Notes under the pieces: model-generated
What the model saw: only the letters and a program-made list of their open reading frames with translations
The model's database searches: none
What the model was told of the DNA's origin: nothing
NCBI GenBank assembly: GCA_947561715.1
Contig: OX387200.1
Location: forward strand, 21,330,501 to 21,394,500
DNA: 64,000 nt
Direction: 5' to 3'
Origin: Ascidia mentula
Lineage: Eukaryota; Chordata; Ascidiacea; Phlebobranchia; Ascidiidae
Translations under genes and position numbers: made by a program
Part shown: in pieces, positions 36,519 to 48,441 of the stretch
Position numbering within the stretch: the stretch's first letter is position 1
Layout of the letters: the number at the start of each line of letters is the position of its first letter

Positions 36519-38111
36519 ATTTTGTTTAAATTGTGACGCAATGCCCTTGGAAACTTAAAACGACAAAACGACGCACATTTCGAGAACCCCGGATGCAAAT
36601 ACAGATTTGTTTTTACCATACATGGATCTGGCCACAAATCCCGATCAGGTTTTCTGCTTGGTAATGGACTAATGGTTTTTGTCTGTGGGGCAGGCGGGCG
36701 GGCGCCTGTTCAAATTCCCAACCGACAAATCCCACTCAACTGTTTACAATTCTCTGTGTTTTTGCATGGATGTGAGCAATACAATACAAACAATTCGAAA
36801 CTCAATGACTCATTCACTGAAAGGTTAAACACACACGCGTTTTTCATGCATGCGTGGGTCGAAAACCAGTTCCTTGCTTAGACTGTCATTGCTGTGTCCA
36901 GCTTTTTAATTTTTAGCCAATAATCCTCAATGTAATGAAGCCAGTTTGAATCCTCTGCTTTAGTAATGAAGGAATGACATTACACTGTGATATTCATATA
37001 CACAAAGGTAGTTTATATTGTCCCTGTTTAAATTAACGTCAAGACATTTCTCCGGTTTTTTCAGTTCCATGTATTTTTAGTGACAAACTGTATATCAGAT
37101 ATGGGCAAATTCGACGTTTGGTCATTTGTCCGCCCGCCAAACGTTGGTTAAATTTAGTGTCCATCACAAGCCCAGTTCATATCCCAGTTTGGCGTAAAAG
37201 CATAAAACTACAACAACTACTCTTCGTCCAATTAATAAACACAAAAACAATGGCCGGCCCAAAATGTTTTTGATAAATTCTGATAGAATTGCTCACAGAC
37301 CTGGAAACATTTAAGTTAATAGCAATGAATATTGTTTCCATGTTTGCTAATGAACAGGAAATTTACGGGAAGTAAAGCGAAATGCTTAACACCCAAGTCA
37401 TATTGCTTCCACTACTTTACAACATGTATATACGTTGGAAATTATTTGGTGTAACGAAAACTTTAAAACAACAAACATTATACTGACGAAATATGACTTC
37501 CTGTAGTTAAATCCGGTGGCAGATCTTTGAGTCATGTTCCTGCATTCTGGAGGCTTTCATATACGTTTCCGGGCTGTTATTTGACGATTGTGGGATGTTA
37601 ATGAAGTTAGAGAGATAACTACAGTTGGCAGAGCAGGGTGCTGTCACTGGAAAATACTTGGACACAGATTGTTTGGCATCTTCGATCTAAGTCTGTGTAA
37701 CATAGAAATCATGGAAAGATTGTACACGATAAAAGTATTTCAATTTTAATCTAAACCAAAAATACCGTTGACGTTCGCACAGATTTCTATGTTGCACGTA
37801 ATATGCTTAAGAAGAAGCCGACCTAAGTGTGTTCCGGTGTTAGTGTTTACGGTTGTCATGAGGCCCAGTAAAAAATACCAAAATGTGGTAATGAAAATAT
37901 TTCATGAAATACTTTAGCGATTGGCAGATGTCAAAGTTCTGAATAAAGAATAAATCTGCAGAAAAATGTTTTTTTTATACGACATAAAACGCAATAAATG
38001 GAAGATTATGTTTATCTGTTTTATTTGCCGAATAAAAAAGAATCTATTTGCAGAAACAAAAACTTTTAAAACATCGAACTCAAGGAAAACCTTTTTTGCT
38101 ACTCCTCCAAA
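36519..38111. other. Intergenic region, opsin to MS4A-like gene
   Basis: No coding exon, RNA gene or repeat is recognised. A short inverted word (AACATAGAAAT near 37699 and ATTTCTATGTT near 37784) is the only structure seen. Confidence 0.4.
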
Positions 38112-39628
38112 ATGATAGAGCTCCTTGCCACCACCCTTGAAACCTCTCTTCCAACTGTCACATCGTTGAAACGGGCGAAGAAAGTATTGAGGATATTAGG
38201 GGTGAGGTTTGATGCAACGTAAACAAAAAGCTCTTATGAAGAAAATGTTAAAAACGTAACAACAGTAACTAACTCATATATTTATAGATTGCAGAATTGA
38301 CGATGGGAATTATGTGCACGACAATTGGAGTCATGCTGATGATTGACTCGCAAACAGCTCGTTACATAAAACTGTCCAAGTATTCCTCTTATGTACATCT
38401 GGTGACCTACATCAACTTGGCGGAGGGGATATGGTGCGGCGTGTGGCTTGTGGCTGCTGGTGTTACGGGAGTGGTTTGTGGAAAGAAGACTGTTACCCCA
38501 TGCATGGTACAAACGACACAAAATTGTAAAAACACTATGCGAAAGAAATTCAGCTTAACAAAACTCTTTTCTTGTCCGGCAAATACGTCATTACATCAAA
38601 ACTTAATATGACTCATCGTTATTAAAGCGCGATATCACGCATAAATGTAATTTCAAGTGAATAAATATTGTTGGCGACTTTACGAAACACTTTTTCGCCC
38701 CATATGTCATCATGTTTTTTAGCTTTGCGCTAAAATGAAACTATTTTTGTTTACAGATCAATTGGCACTTGACTTTTTCGATTATAGGCACAATTTTTTC
38801 CTTTATACTGATGATCATCTCTGTGCTTTATTTTATAACCTACCTCACACGTAAGTGCAACTTTCATGTCAGTTTATATTGCTGCACAGTTTCACTTCTT
38901 TTAATTTCTCCACACCGAAAAATGGGTGTTTAGAAACCAAATTCTTGTCAGACATATTGTCAAAATGACTGCCCTTATTTTTAGACTACCCGTTTGGTAT
39001 GGTTATGGAGATCATACTTACCGTTCTGGGATTCGCTGGAACTGGAGCTTGCTTCTCAAGCGCCAAGTATTGTCCTCAGGCGACCACCGCCGCTGGTGTG
39101 GGAGGTTGCTGCGGTGGAGGGTGCAGTGAAGAGGCAAGTACTTTTACAATTTTATCGCCCAAATACCAGTGGTGTTCAACTTAATGTACTGTAGCTAGCG
39201 GGGTTTAATTTCAATAAATACAGGGCAGCATCTCAGACTTTTCAGTTCATTTTTCATTTTAAACTCGGAAATTTACGAAGCAAATCAGAAAATTAAGTTG
39301 CATACACCTGATAACTTTTGAATTATTTTTCAGCCACTTCATGAAAACGGTCCTACCCGCGAGAACGGTCGTAAGTATGAGTAAAAATATGCGGTCACTT
39401 TGCAATGTTGCAGCTATCAAATAAAGATTGTTTTAGAGCACGTCTACATAGAATTCAATTAACTTTAAAAAAGATTAATATTTAGGATACTGTGCGAATT
39501 TCGAAAGAAGCACTTACTAATAACTACATAAAATCCATTACCAAGTTTGCTAAATATATTTGAATTGCTTTTCAGCATCTGCAACCACAGCTACCACAAT
39601 CGTAATGACTCAGCAACCAACCAAATGA
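38112..39628 (+). CDS. MS4A/CD20-like four-span membrane protein
   Basis: Exons 38112-38201, 38288-38506, 38757-38850, 38985-39133, 39334-39370 and 39576-39628 join in frame to 213 codons. Hydrophobic spans lie at about residues 31-49 (ELTMGIMCTTIGVMLMI), 65-90 (NLAEGIWCGVWLVAAGVTGV), 107-131 and 137-155. The pattern of an amphipathic N-terminus, TM1 soon after, and E-G-W-G-W residues entering TM2 recalls the MS4A (CD20) family; assignment is by pattern only. A Cys/Gly-rich stretch (GGCCGGGC) follows TM4 and may be palmitoylated. The C-tail is Thr-rich. The fourth intron uses a GC donor (GAG|GCAAGT at 39133/39134), required for frame. A polyadenylation signal is at 39733-39738. Family membership is moderately sure; the role is unknown. 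Confidence 0.65.
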
Positions 39629-40552
39629 ACAAACACCAGCTGCGAAAAAAATCAGAAAATACCATTTTTATCGACCAAAATTTGTCTATTTATTATCCAC
39701 AAAGATTTTTCTTCCATCGTTATACAGTAGCCAATAAAACCATTTAATAATTTTAACTTTCATAAAACATATTAGAACAATGGCTCTGGCATTTTGCGTT
39801 GTGTGAAAAACCCCAAATTTTTTTCGAAGCGTTGGTAGCAGTTGATAATAATAGTCAATGAGATTTACGTTTGTTTTTATATCAAAGTTGAACTATTTAT
39901 GTTACAATTTTGCATGCCAACTTTGGATATGTATTCAGACGATTAGTAGTTCATTTGTGTTTATTTTGTTTGAAATAATTGCTTTGTTTCGAAAAATTTA
40001 GCCCTTAAACTAATACAAATATACCAAATTACTAATAAAACACTTCTGCTTTTCAATAGTCTTCAAAATAGGAAAAAAAATGGAAAATAATGATTTTATA
40101 TTTCTATGCAGTATTTTCACGTGGGTTCAATCACTACCAAATAATTGTGAAAATACGTAAAATGTAAACAAATAAAAAATTACGAGAGTTGGCAACTAAA
40201 TTAAAAAAACATTAAATCGTTCGTAGTTAAGGCGCCACTATCAAAATAAGTACTTCAAATAAAAACTTATTTTTAAGTGACTGCCCAAAAAAGTTTGAGG
40301 TTTTTGGTCACGACTATTTTGTTATAATATGCCAAGCACACAAAATATAATATGACAGGTCATTTTTTTGCTTTGGCTACTTAACTTTCACCTATAGGCT
40401 CCAGGCCATACCGGGAAATAATATGGTCTTGGTCAAGTGCATTTGGCAAGCAAGTGTGATAAAGGATTTGAAATGTGTGACATTTTGTGTTTTCTACCCC
40501 CAGAGCCTGTTTTACAGTTAGTGTATTAATTGTAAAATTAATAAAAAAGATT
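39629..40552. other. Intergenic region, MS4A-like gene to the 1124-residue gene
   Basis: It has an AATAAA at 39733-39738 serving the upstream gene. Just before the next start codon are candidate 3' splice sites (CCCCAG near 40498-40503, TTTTACAG near 40510-40517) that would suit a spliced or trans-spliced leader. Nothing else is recognised. Confidence 0.4.
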
Positions 40553-43500
40553 ATGGAAAGTGATGACATTGAAATCTCAATTAACCGCACCTCCCACATT
40601 CTTATTCAAGCATTGCAAACTCAATTCACTTCTGAAGATGAGATTTTTTGCATTCTCATGCATTTGTCACCTTTCTTGGGTAAATTTCTTCCATTTGATG
40701 GAGAAATGTCACCATGTGAATCTATGGGGAGCCAAGCAAGCATAAGAAGAAGTAAAAATGAACATGTTTCCACCCAAAAATATCAAACACTAGAAAATTT
40801 CAAGTCCCTCACATGGATGCTTGCTACGTATTACAACACAAAGATCAAGGAAACGTTTGCAGCGAGCATAAAAACGACCCCTGAACATCCAAACTGTTTA
40901 AAATCTGCTTCTAAATGGCTTGTTACTACTTGTGTTCAAAAGATTCAAGTTCTAATTGGGGAAAGGCAGGCAGAGGAAAAATATCGAGCAACAATTTCCT
41001 CACACATGGATGATTTACGGCAACATCAGCTGACAACAGACACCAATCCCTTATCTAACCTTCCGCAGACCAAAATATACTTTGTCAGGTTATCCAGGGA
41101 CGCAAGAATTTTGATTAAAGATGTTGTGACAAGCTTGCTGTGTGGAAAGGTATTTAAAGAAAAGCACCAGGTTTTGGAGTTTATTCAGGACACTATACTT
41201 GAAAAGCTCACATATGGATTACTTTCTCTGTCCGACTCTATTGGGTCATTGAAGAACCAAGTTAACAAAATCAGGTCACCAAGTGCAAATGACAAAAGAG
41301 TTGAACAATTTTCCTCTGCTGCCAGCCAGGAAGAGTCACACCTTCCACAACATTTGTTGGTTGGTTTCACAGATATTGTTGATATATTTTTAAAGCTTGA
41401 AGCTTATTTAAAATCTCCAGATGTTCTGGAGATGCTTGATTACAGCAACACTGGAAAATCCAAGAAAGGTGTTCTGAAACCACATCCATTTAACTTACCT
41501 GACTTAATCCAATCCAGTCACCATACCATGCCCTACAGCAAATTGCCTTTGAGTTCAAGACAGTGGAACTGGCATGAATGCCTGAAAGACTTAGTACCTT
41601 TGTTGTCAGGGAGCCTTGCAAATTCTATACAAGACATAACACAAACTTCACTTGATGAGGCAAAGGAAAAGTACAAAAGCACTTACGATCTTGAAATGCT
41701 TCCTGCAGCATCACACAAATTACCAGGTTTCTTGCATCCAGTACAGTCCATCAAGTGTGTTGCACTGACATTAAAACATGTGCTGCAACTATTACCTCTT
41801 GCTATTCTTGGTGGGCTTAACAAACATTTAGTGAAGATGCAGTCTGATTTTCTTGATTCAGTCAATCAAAGTTTGAAGAACTTTAAACAGTATTTAACCA
41901 CCGTAACTGATGATGTCCCGGAAAAAGCAACACCTGAGAACCTATCATCTGTACTGGCAACAGCATGTGACATATTGTCAGTGTTGCAGTTCTGTGCATC
42001 AAAAATGCAGCATGATAACAGATTACCATTTCATGGTGCTCTGCAACTTTACAAATCCCTTCGCTGTCAAATGTTGCAACTTTTAATCCAGTACCACAAG
42101 TCAAAGTTGAGCACTCAGCTGATGCATGACCCAGACAGTCATCATTGGACAGATATGCGGGCATTTTATGAAGGGGAACGAGGTTCATATGCCATAGAAA
42201 TGTGGCATTCCTATTGTAAGACCTTGATTGTCGATCTACGAACAAAATTGCACTGTGGTATGGTGAGAGAGATTGTTTGTGAGCTTGTATGTGATATAGT
42301 TCAAGTTTTGACAGATCGGTATTGCAACTGCGTACCGTCGCACAATCGCAGCAACCAAATATGGCTCGATGTTCAAGGCACATTAACATGCTTCTATGAC
42401 TTAATGTGGGACATGTTTGACAATCCAGCTGAAATATGCCCCTCATTTGAAACTACAGAGAAGAGAAAAGATCTAGTCATAAAACTTCACACAGCTTTAT
42501 CTGAATTATTTGTGTGTGGTGTCATGGTTGCCTCACCTACAGAGGAGGTTCACGATGTCCTACGGCAACTGGAAGTTGATGACTTTGGAAAAATGAAAAC
42601 AATCCAATGGTTGCCATACATTAATCAGACCCTTTTCCCTTCCAACTGGGATGGTTTGGTACATTCTCTCTCTGATGAGGCAGAAATAATGTTGTACTTA
42701 AAAAGTTTGACTGTACAAGATGACAAATGGTTGCCACAAACCCTTCATGCATTGGCAACCAGAAACTGTCATCTTGCATTAAACTTGGTAACTGGAAAAG
42801 TTGATCTACCTCTTAGTAATATGGTCCAAGTGCAGGAAGACGTACTGTCAGCTCTCAGGGAAACCCACATGTTTCCTCATATCATATTCTCATCAATCCA
42901 AGCAATGCCAGCATTTTCAAAGTCCTCTTTTCTCAACCTCGAGTTTTTGAATTCCACTCCTGCTTCAAAACTTCACCCCTGGCAAAACTTTGTTAAAAAC
43001 CTGGTGATGCCAATGGTGTTCGATGCTTTGACTTCAGCAATCGGGTTTCTTTCATCTCATACCTGGTGTGCTGTAACAAGAGGAGTTATTGACAAACTCC
43101 CCATAAACTTCAAATCAATGATCCCAAATGCTGACATCAAAGATAAGGAAGTATTGAAGCACATTTCCCTGTGTCTTGTCCTAAAAGCTCTACAGGCTCA
43201 GGCTTATTCAATGCCCGGTAATGTGGTGCACTTTTTCAAGCTAGTTGATGACTATGTGAATGCACCACTAACTTTGCAGTGTCAGTCTTATTGGTGTCAT
43301 ATTATGTTGCATGCGTCAAGGTCTGCAATTCTTAACTTCCAATACTGGAAGGATGCAGTTGGAGTCGATGTAGAAGTTTTGATGGGAACTGAGTTTATGG
43401 ACTTGTCAACCCTTTTGGTTGGTTTAAACCAGTTCCAGGAAATGATTAATGAGAAATATGCAGTTGCAGGCATTTGTGTTTCCGACGTGATTGATACATT

Positions 43501-44209
43501 TGGACAGACTTTCCAACACATAACTGACCAAACAGTTGAAATGGACAACATGTTTGATCAAAGACAAACCCTCCAATATCCTGTAACTGAGCAGGAGGTA
43601 ACTATAGAGGAAACTCGTGCTGTAAAACGATTGTATGGAGAGTTATGTAAGAACTTCGACAATATAGCTGAACAGTGGAACATTCAAATAAGACCTTCAA
43701 ATTGCATAGGTGAGTCCAAAAATGTGTTAAGTTTCATATGGTTTGTATCTGCCTGATAATTCAAACAAATATTTGGTACATACAAGACTAGTTATGTGTA
43801 AGCTGCAAACAGATGGCCACTGTTTAGACCTGAAAGGTCTCAAGACTAGTTGTGTTCGCGAACTTCTGGTGTTTAGATATATTGTTTTTTACATCTTTAC
43901 TTGCAAACAGTAAGACTGTAGATTTATTTCCGAAGACAAAATTTCTTTTATTACCACACAATGCTAATGTTTTGTTTCTTTATGATTGCAGAAAAGCCAG
44001 TGTTGGGGTCGTTTTTGGACCACACAGCAATCGGGAGTGCAAAGACTGATTGGGAAGAGCTGTTGATACACTGCTTTATGTCTGTTAATGGAGATATCTT
44101 AAAATACCACATGAAACATAGGGTTGACATGCAACCAAATGCACACTTAGATGAACAGCAGAGAGACTGGGTTCATTTTATTAAGCAGCAATACCTTAAT
44201 CAAATTTGA
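40553..44209 (+). CDS. Large uncharacterised protein, possibly KIAA0825-like (DUF4495)
   Basis: A 3157-nt first coding exon (40553-43709) and a 218-nt second (43992-44209) join in frame to 1124 codons. The start chosen is MESDDIE; an in-frame ATG at 40487 would add 22 residues but lies before the likely splice acceptors. The protein is soluble, Leu- and Cys-rich and apparently all-helical, with no signal peptide, membrane span or enzyme motif that I can see. A central segment (HHWTDMRAFYEGERGS, then MWHSYC, about residues 540-560) recalls the KIAA0825/DUF4495 family, a vertebrate protein of unknown function linked to limb patterning; this is memory of the family, not a search. Nearly intronless structure among gene-rich introns is odd and could mean retroposition or intron loss. 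The single intron holds a degenerate hammerhead-like repeat. Confidence 0.7.
43801..43850 (-). repeat. Degenerate hammerhead-like repeat, copy g
   Basis: It lies in the single intron of the 1124-residue gene, antisense to it. Stem III ACAG/CTGT, the GTT triplet and TGCAGCT are kept. GAAA has become TAAA and CTGATGA is reduced to CTTGA, so it should be inactive. Confidence 0.55.
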
Positions 44210-47200
44210 CACTTCAGTAGTTAGTTGTAAAATTTTTGCTTCAAAAATCACAAAAGTTCTTCAACAAAATTGGTCAGTTTAATTTAAACTTATGTGTGTG
44301 TGTGTGTGTGTGTTATTTTACAAAACATGCCTTTTAATGTCTTGGGTATTCACTTGAAATAACTTACTGTGCTTTGTATGATACATGTGTTTCTGAACCG
44401 ATATTATCCTCTGTAGACATATTGGTAGAAGTTTTTAGTCATTACACATTTTTTTAATTATATTTGTTCTCATTGTTGTGTGCTAAAGTGTGTGGATTAA
44501 ATGTGGGACTGCCTTTAAAATAAGTTTGTCAGAACTCGTTATATGAATGTGCATAAAATTACTTGAAAAAAAAAATTTTTTTTGAAAAGAAAAACTTATG
44601 TTGTTTAATATATGTTGTTAAAATTTCATAAATCTTTTTGGACTTTTATATTGTTGTGTTGCAGGCATAGTTTATTTTTGTGGAATAATTTCATTGAATT
44701 TGCACTTTCTGCTTTATCTTTTTTATGTTATATTCTGTTTTTCATAACTACATTTATAGCTTCAAGGTTATGACCTTGTTTCTGATGTTTGTTGCAAAAC
44801 ATTTTGATAGTATAAGCCAACACCCTGTCTCAATATATTCAAGAAAGAAAGACAAACAAAACCAAAAGTCCAACGTTTCAGTATCTTGACTAATGAAAGT
44901 TATGCGTGGGAACCCTCTTAACTAAAACACACTCTAATATTATGTGTTTAGATACAAAATCTGGTTGGTTAACTCTACATTGGTCTACCTCACATAAAAG
45001 TAAAACCCATCACAATAACACAGACGTACAAACTTAATATCGCCCATTATCAATATTTCTTCAAATTTGGTTAAAGAATGTTAGCGCTCAATCAAGAAAA
45101 TTTTTCCCCGCCACCTGGGGATTCGAACCCGCGTTATTCTCGATCAAAAGGCACAATGCCTTGCAACACACGTCGTATAGCGGACACGTGAAAAACAACT
45201 TTCTGCCACTTGTGGCACTAAAGCGTTGCCAAAACTACGAGTTGAAAAACACATCTACTAACAGGGAAAATTAATGTGATTTCCGCAATGCGTTCTGCTG
45301 TATTTTGAAGTTTCGTTGTTGCTTTAACTAGACGTTACTTTATCATTCAGGGTTATTATGAGAGGTAAGATAGATCTACTTTGTTTGTATATTTCGCGTA
45401 AAACTGTGATTTCATCGGCGCTATAGGTGCTGTTATTATTGAGCGATGTTTCGTGGTATCCTTTTTACTTTTATTCCTTCTGCTGCAACGATGTGCGACC
45501 TCAGCGCGTATTCAAGTCGAGCTGTTCGACTGCAGACTCCAACAAATACAAAATCAATCACTCACAACAAAGCTTCGCCCCGATAACGCTTTACAACCTC
45601 TTTGACTCCACTCAATGTCACGGTGGCTCCCGAAGCACGCGAACGACGCTCCTTGTAAGAATGGCAAGGGATTACCTGTCGTTCAAACCTTGTCTCGTTG
45701 TTGCAAACGCCAGTGACACAAACTCACAAGCATTTTTTTTTTATGAATGTGAAACTATGCCTGCGTTTGTGGCTTGTGACGCAACCAAATTTCTTTGCAA
45801 AAGGTTTATCATCACTTGGAGATGTTGTTTTTTGAGATAGCTGAATTCAATTTTTTTTCAAATTGACAGCTACGTGATCAAAGCACTTGAAATATTGATT
45901 GGGTCAAATAGGTTCAAATACGATTTTCACTGCCACCACGTGGCCGGTTCAATACAGTTCAATAACAAAACAACGCCCAAAATCTGGCACTGGTTAACTA
46001 AAGAAAATCTAATTAGGCGATAGTTTGACTCGCGTTGCCAAAACTTTTATGTTGTTGTTTCGGGTTTGGGTAACGCCCCTGTCTATCACGTCCATCCAAT
46101 TTGACCGGTGAAGTCATAATTGTTTACGGAAAGGTCGATTCGTGACTTTGCGTTAAGTTTACCTATGAACTACCGTGTTCAAGTTGGATTGAATCATGAT
46201 TAATAACGTCTCAAAGCTTGACTGATGTTTGACACATATTGTTCACAACACTTTGTAAGTACACCGCACAAGTATTATTCGAATATGAAACACAGAGTGT
46301 TCGAACCGTATGGGTTTTTTTACGTGTCGTACAACCGAACATAGTAAACACATCAGCACCATACAAAGTATTTTGCCATCACATTTTCAGAGGACTTTGC
46401 CTCATTACCTTCGCAATTTTGTCAAAGAAGAGTAAAAATTCTGAGAATAAAGAGATTGGCACATATTGTTGAAAACATTGACATGTTTTATTTAAAACAT
46501 TTCGGCAAGAACCCATGTCACCATCAGTTAAAAATGACGCGCTTGGTCTAGCTCTAGGATTGTATGGAACTGACCTGACTGACGTCGCAAATCATTAATA
46601 GTGTTCCTGAGTTAAAATTGTTGCGGGATTTCGGACGTGTGAAACGAGGAAACAAAAGTTTCAACATTTCCGTCTTCTTGAAATTAAGTGACTAAATGTC
46701 TTTTGCGACTCCATCTACATCCAAAGCACAGGGTTGAGATTAACTGAATCTTTATAATTACAAAACAGTTGTAAGCCAACAGACATGGTGTAAATGCGGC
46801 AACTACAGGGAAAAGTTTAACCTGAATTTAAAGATTTGCATGCAAATACCCATATGAAAGTGGTAATTTTGTGCTACAATATTTCCATTTAATTATTGCC
46901 TGTAGATGTCAACGATAGGACATGTTATTATTACCGTCTGTCAATTTTACACTTTTCCGAAAATTGGTAATTTCAATTTTATTAATGTCTGCATCCCATA
47001 GCATGCCACAGACGGAAAACCAACCACTGGCTTTTAACTGACCCCTAACCACAAATTAAGTTGTCTGCATCAGCATAGTTTGCCCGTGGAACTGTGTTGT
47101 TTACATATTGTAATAATTTAAATAGGTTGAAAGATGCAAATTCTGGTCAGGCTGTCGCGCGATTTGCACGAACACGTGAGTGGCAGTAGTCTACTATCGG

Positions 47201-47682
47201 TCCAATTCTTGGCAGAGTCAGAGGAAAAGCATATCCGTTATTCCAGCAATTCCTAATCACTACAAGCAGTGATAGCGACGCTCGAAAGTTCGTGATGCCA
47301 GATCGGGTACAACATGGGGAGTTTTTAATCTGTTTGACGTCACTCATTCATGGAAATTATACAGTTTAACACCACGCCTTCTCTACATGGATATACTTTA
47401 TGGATTTGGAAGGGCGACTGTTTGCTTGTGATTAGCAATTAGTGTAGGTGATGGTCGATTATTGCCGTTAAATCGCCCAGATGCTCTTATATGAATATAA
47501 AATAAATGTCTTGCACTATTATGTAGCATTGTACCCCCTAAACAACAGTAGGCTACACTAAAACAAAAAATATTAAGTCCGGTTTGGTGAATAACCGGTC
47601 GATATTTTGAACAACACACGTCGCATGCCCGGGTTACCAACCAACGCAATCACAACCTCGTTTTCGAGTTCGACCATCGTCT
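44210..47682. other. Gene-poor intergenic region, left part
   Basis: No gene was recognised. There is a short TG run at 44292-44313. A reverse-oriented word resembling a tRNA B box (GATTCGAACCCGCG) lies near 45120, without a foldable tRNA around it. The ORF at 45427-45840 has no recognisable feature. Confidence 0.4.
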
Positions 47683-47754
47683 GGCTCGTTGGTCTAGGGG
47701 TATGATTCTCGCTTTGGGTGCGAGAGGTCCCGGGTTCAAATCCCGGACGAGCCC
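47683..47754 (+). tRNA. trnP-UGG: tRNA-Pro (anticodon TGG)
   Basis: 72 bases fold as a standard cloverleaf without intron. Acceptor GGCTCGT pairs with ACGAGCC. The D arm begins TGGTCTAGGGGTATGA (A box). The anticodon arm is TCTCGC-TTTGGGT-GCGAGA with TGG at the anticodon. The T arm CCGGG-TTCAAAT-CCCGG contains an intact B box. C is the discriminator base. It reads CCA and, by wobble, other proline codons. It stands alone with no neighbour tRNA in the window. Confidence 0.95.
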
Positions 47755-48344
47755 AGCTTTTGCAAATCCCGTATTTTCTTCGCGCCAGTTGTTTCTTTGA
47801 TAAAGTTTCGAAAATATCTTTTGCCCCAAGGCAAATTTTGCAACCAAATAAACATTCAGTCTTTCCACTTTGTAATTTGAAGTGCTCGGTCGACTTTCGC
47901 TTGTGCATTGTCATGTAACATCACCATAATGTTTATTCGCTTTGCCAGGTTAGAAACATTGACTTTACTCTTAATCCACTGAAAAGAAAACAAAGTTTCA
48001 AGTTACAACTGTAACGTTACACCGTCCAATGGACCCTGGGAAAATGTCCAGCAGGCAATACACACTTTCTAGTAATGTTCCAGGGAAATAACAACTTGTA
48101 GGAGGCGATAAACCGCGTTTTCAAGAACCCTGTGTGTTTTGTTAAGTACAGTATTAAGTGTATAAGCCTATTTGCCCATTTAACACGAGCACGTTTTTGT
48201 TCCTTGCCTTACATTTTTTGTCATTTGTTTATGTGAATTTTAATTTTTCTATATTAGATAGGCTTGCATTAGTCATATTGTCGTTATAAGTGTACTTGTC
48301 AATAACAAACATTTTATAATGTTTTTGTTGCTGCAAGGCATATT

Positions 48345-48441
48345 GTAACTTAATAATCTGTTCTTCTGGCAAAGATAAAACGTAACGTCGGTGAATAAAG
48401 TTACGTTTTATCTTTGCCAGAAGAACAGATTATTAAGTTAC
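48345..48441. repeat. Perfect 42-bp inverted repeat with a 13-base spacer
   Basis: The left arm 48345-48386 and right arm 48400-48441 are exact reverse complements (GTAACTTAATAATCTGTTCT... against its complement), separated by GTCGGTGAATAAA. A perfect palindrome of this size implies a recent origin or upkeep by gene conversion. The inner words ACGTCGGT and AATAAA also occur in the insertion at 18794-18926 (ACGTCGGTTTC, AATAAAC), so it may be an inverted dimer of a retroelement end. Confidence 0.9.

Noticed and set aside
37690..37800. Short inverted words around AACATAGAAAT
   Set aside because: Eleven-base arms about 75 bases apart in AT-rich DNA are expected by chance.
45105..45195. Reverse-oriented tRNA-like B box (GATTCGAACCCGCG)
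   Set aside because: The flanks do not fold into acceptor, D and anticodon arms; at best a decayed SINE or tRNA fragment.
45427..45840. 137-codon plus-strand ORF in the gene-poor region
   Set aside because: No recognisable domain and no flanking splice signals supporting an exon.
47573..47914. Minus-strand ORF across the tRNA
   Set aside because: It reads through the tRNA-Pro gene in antisense and has no independent support.
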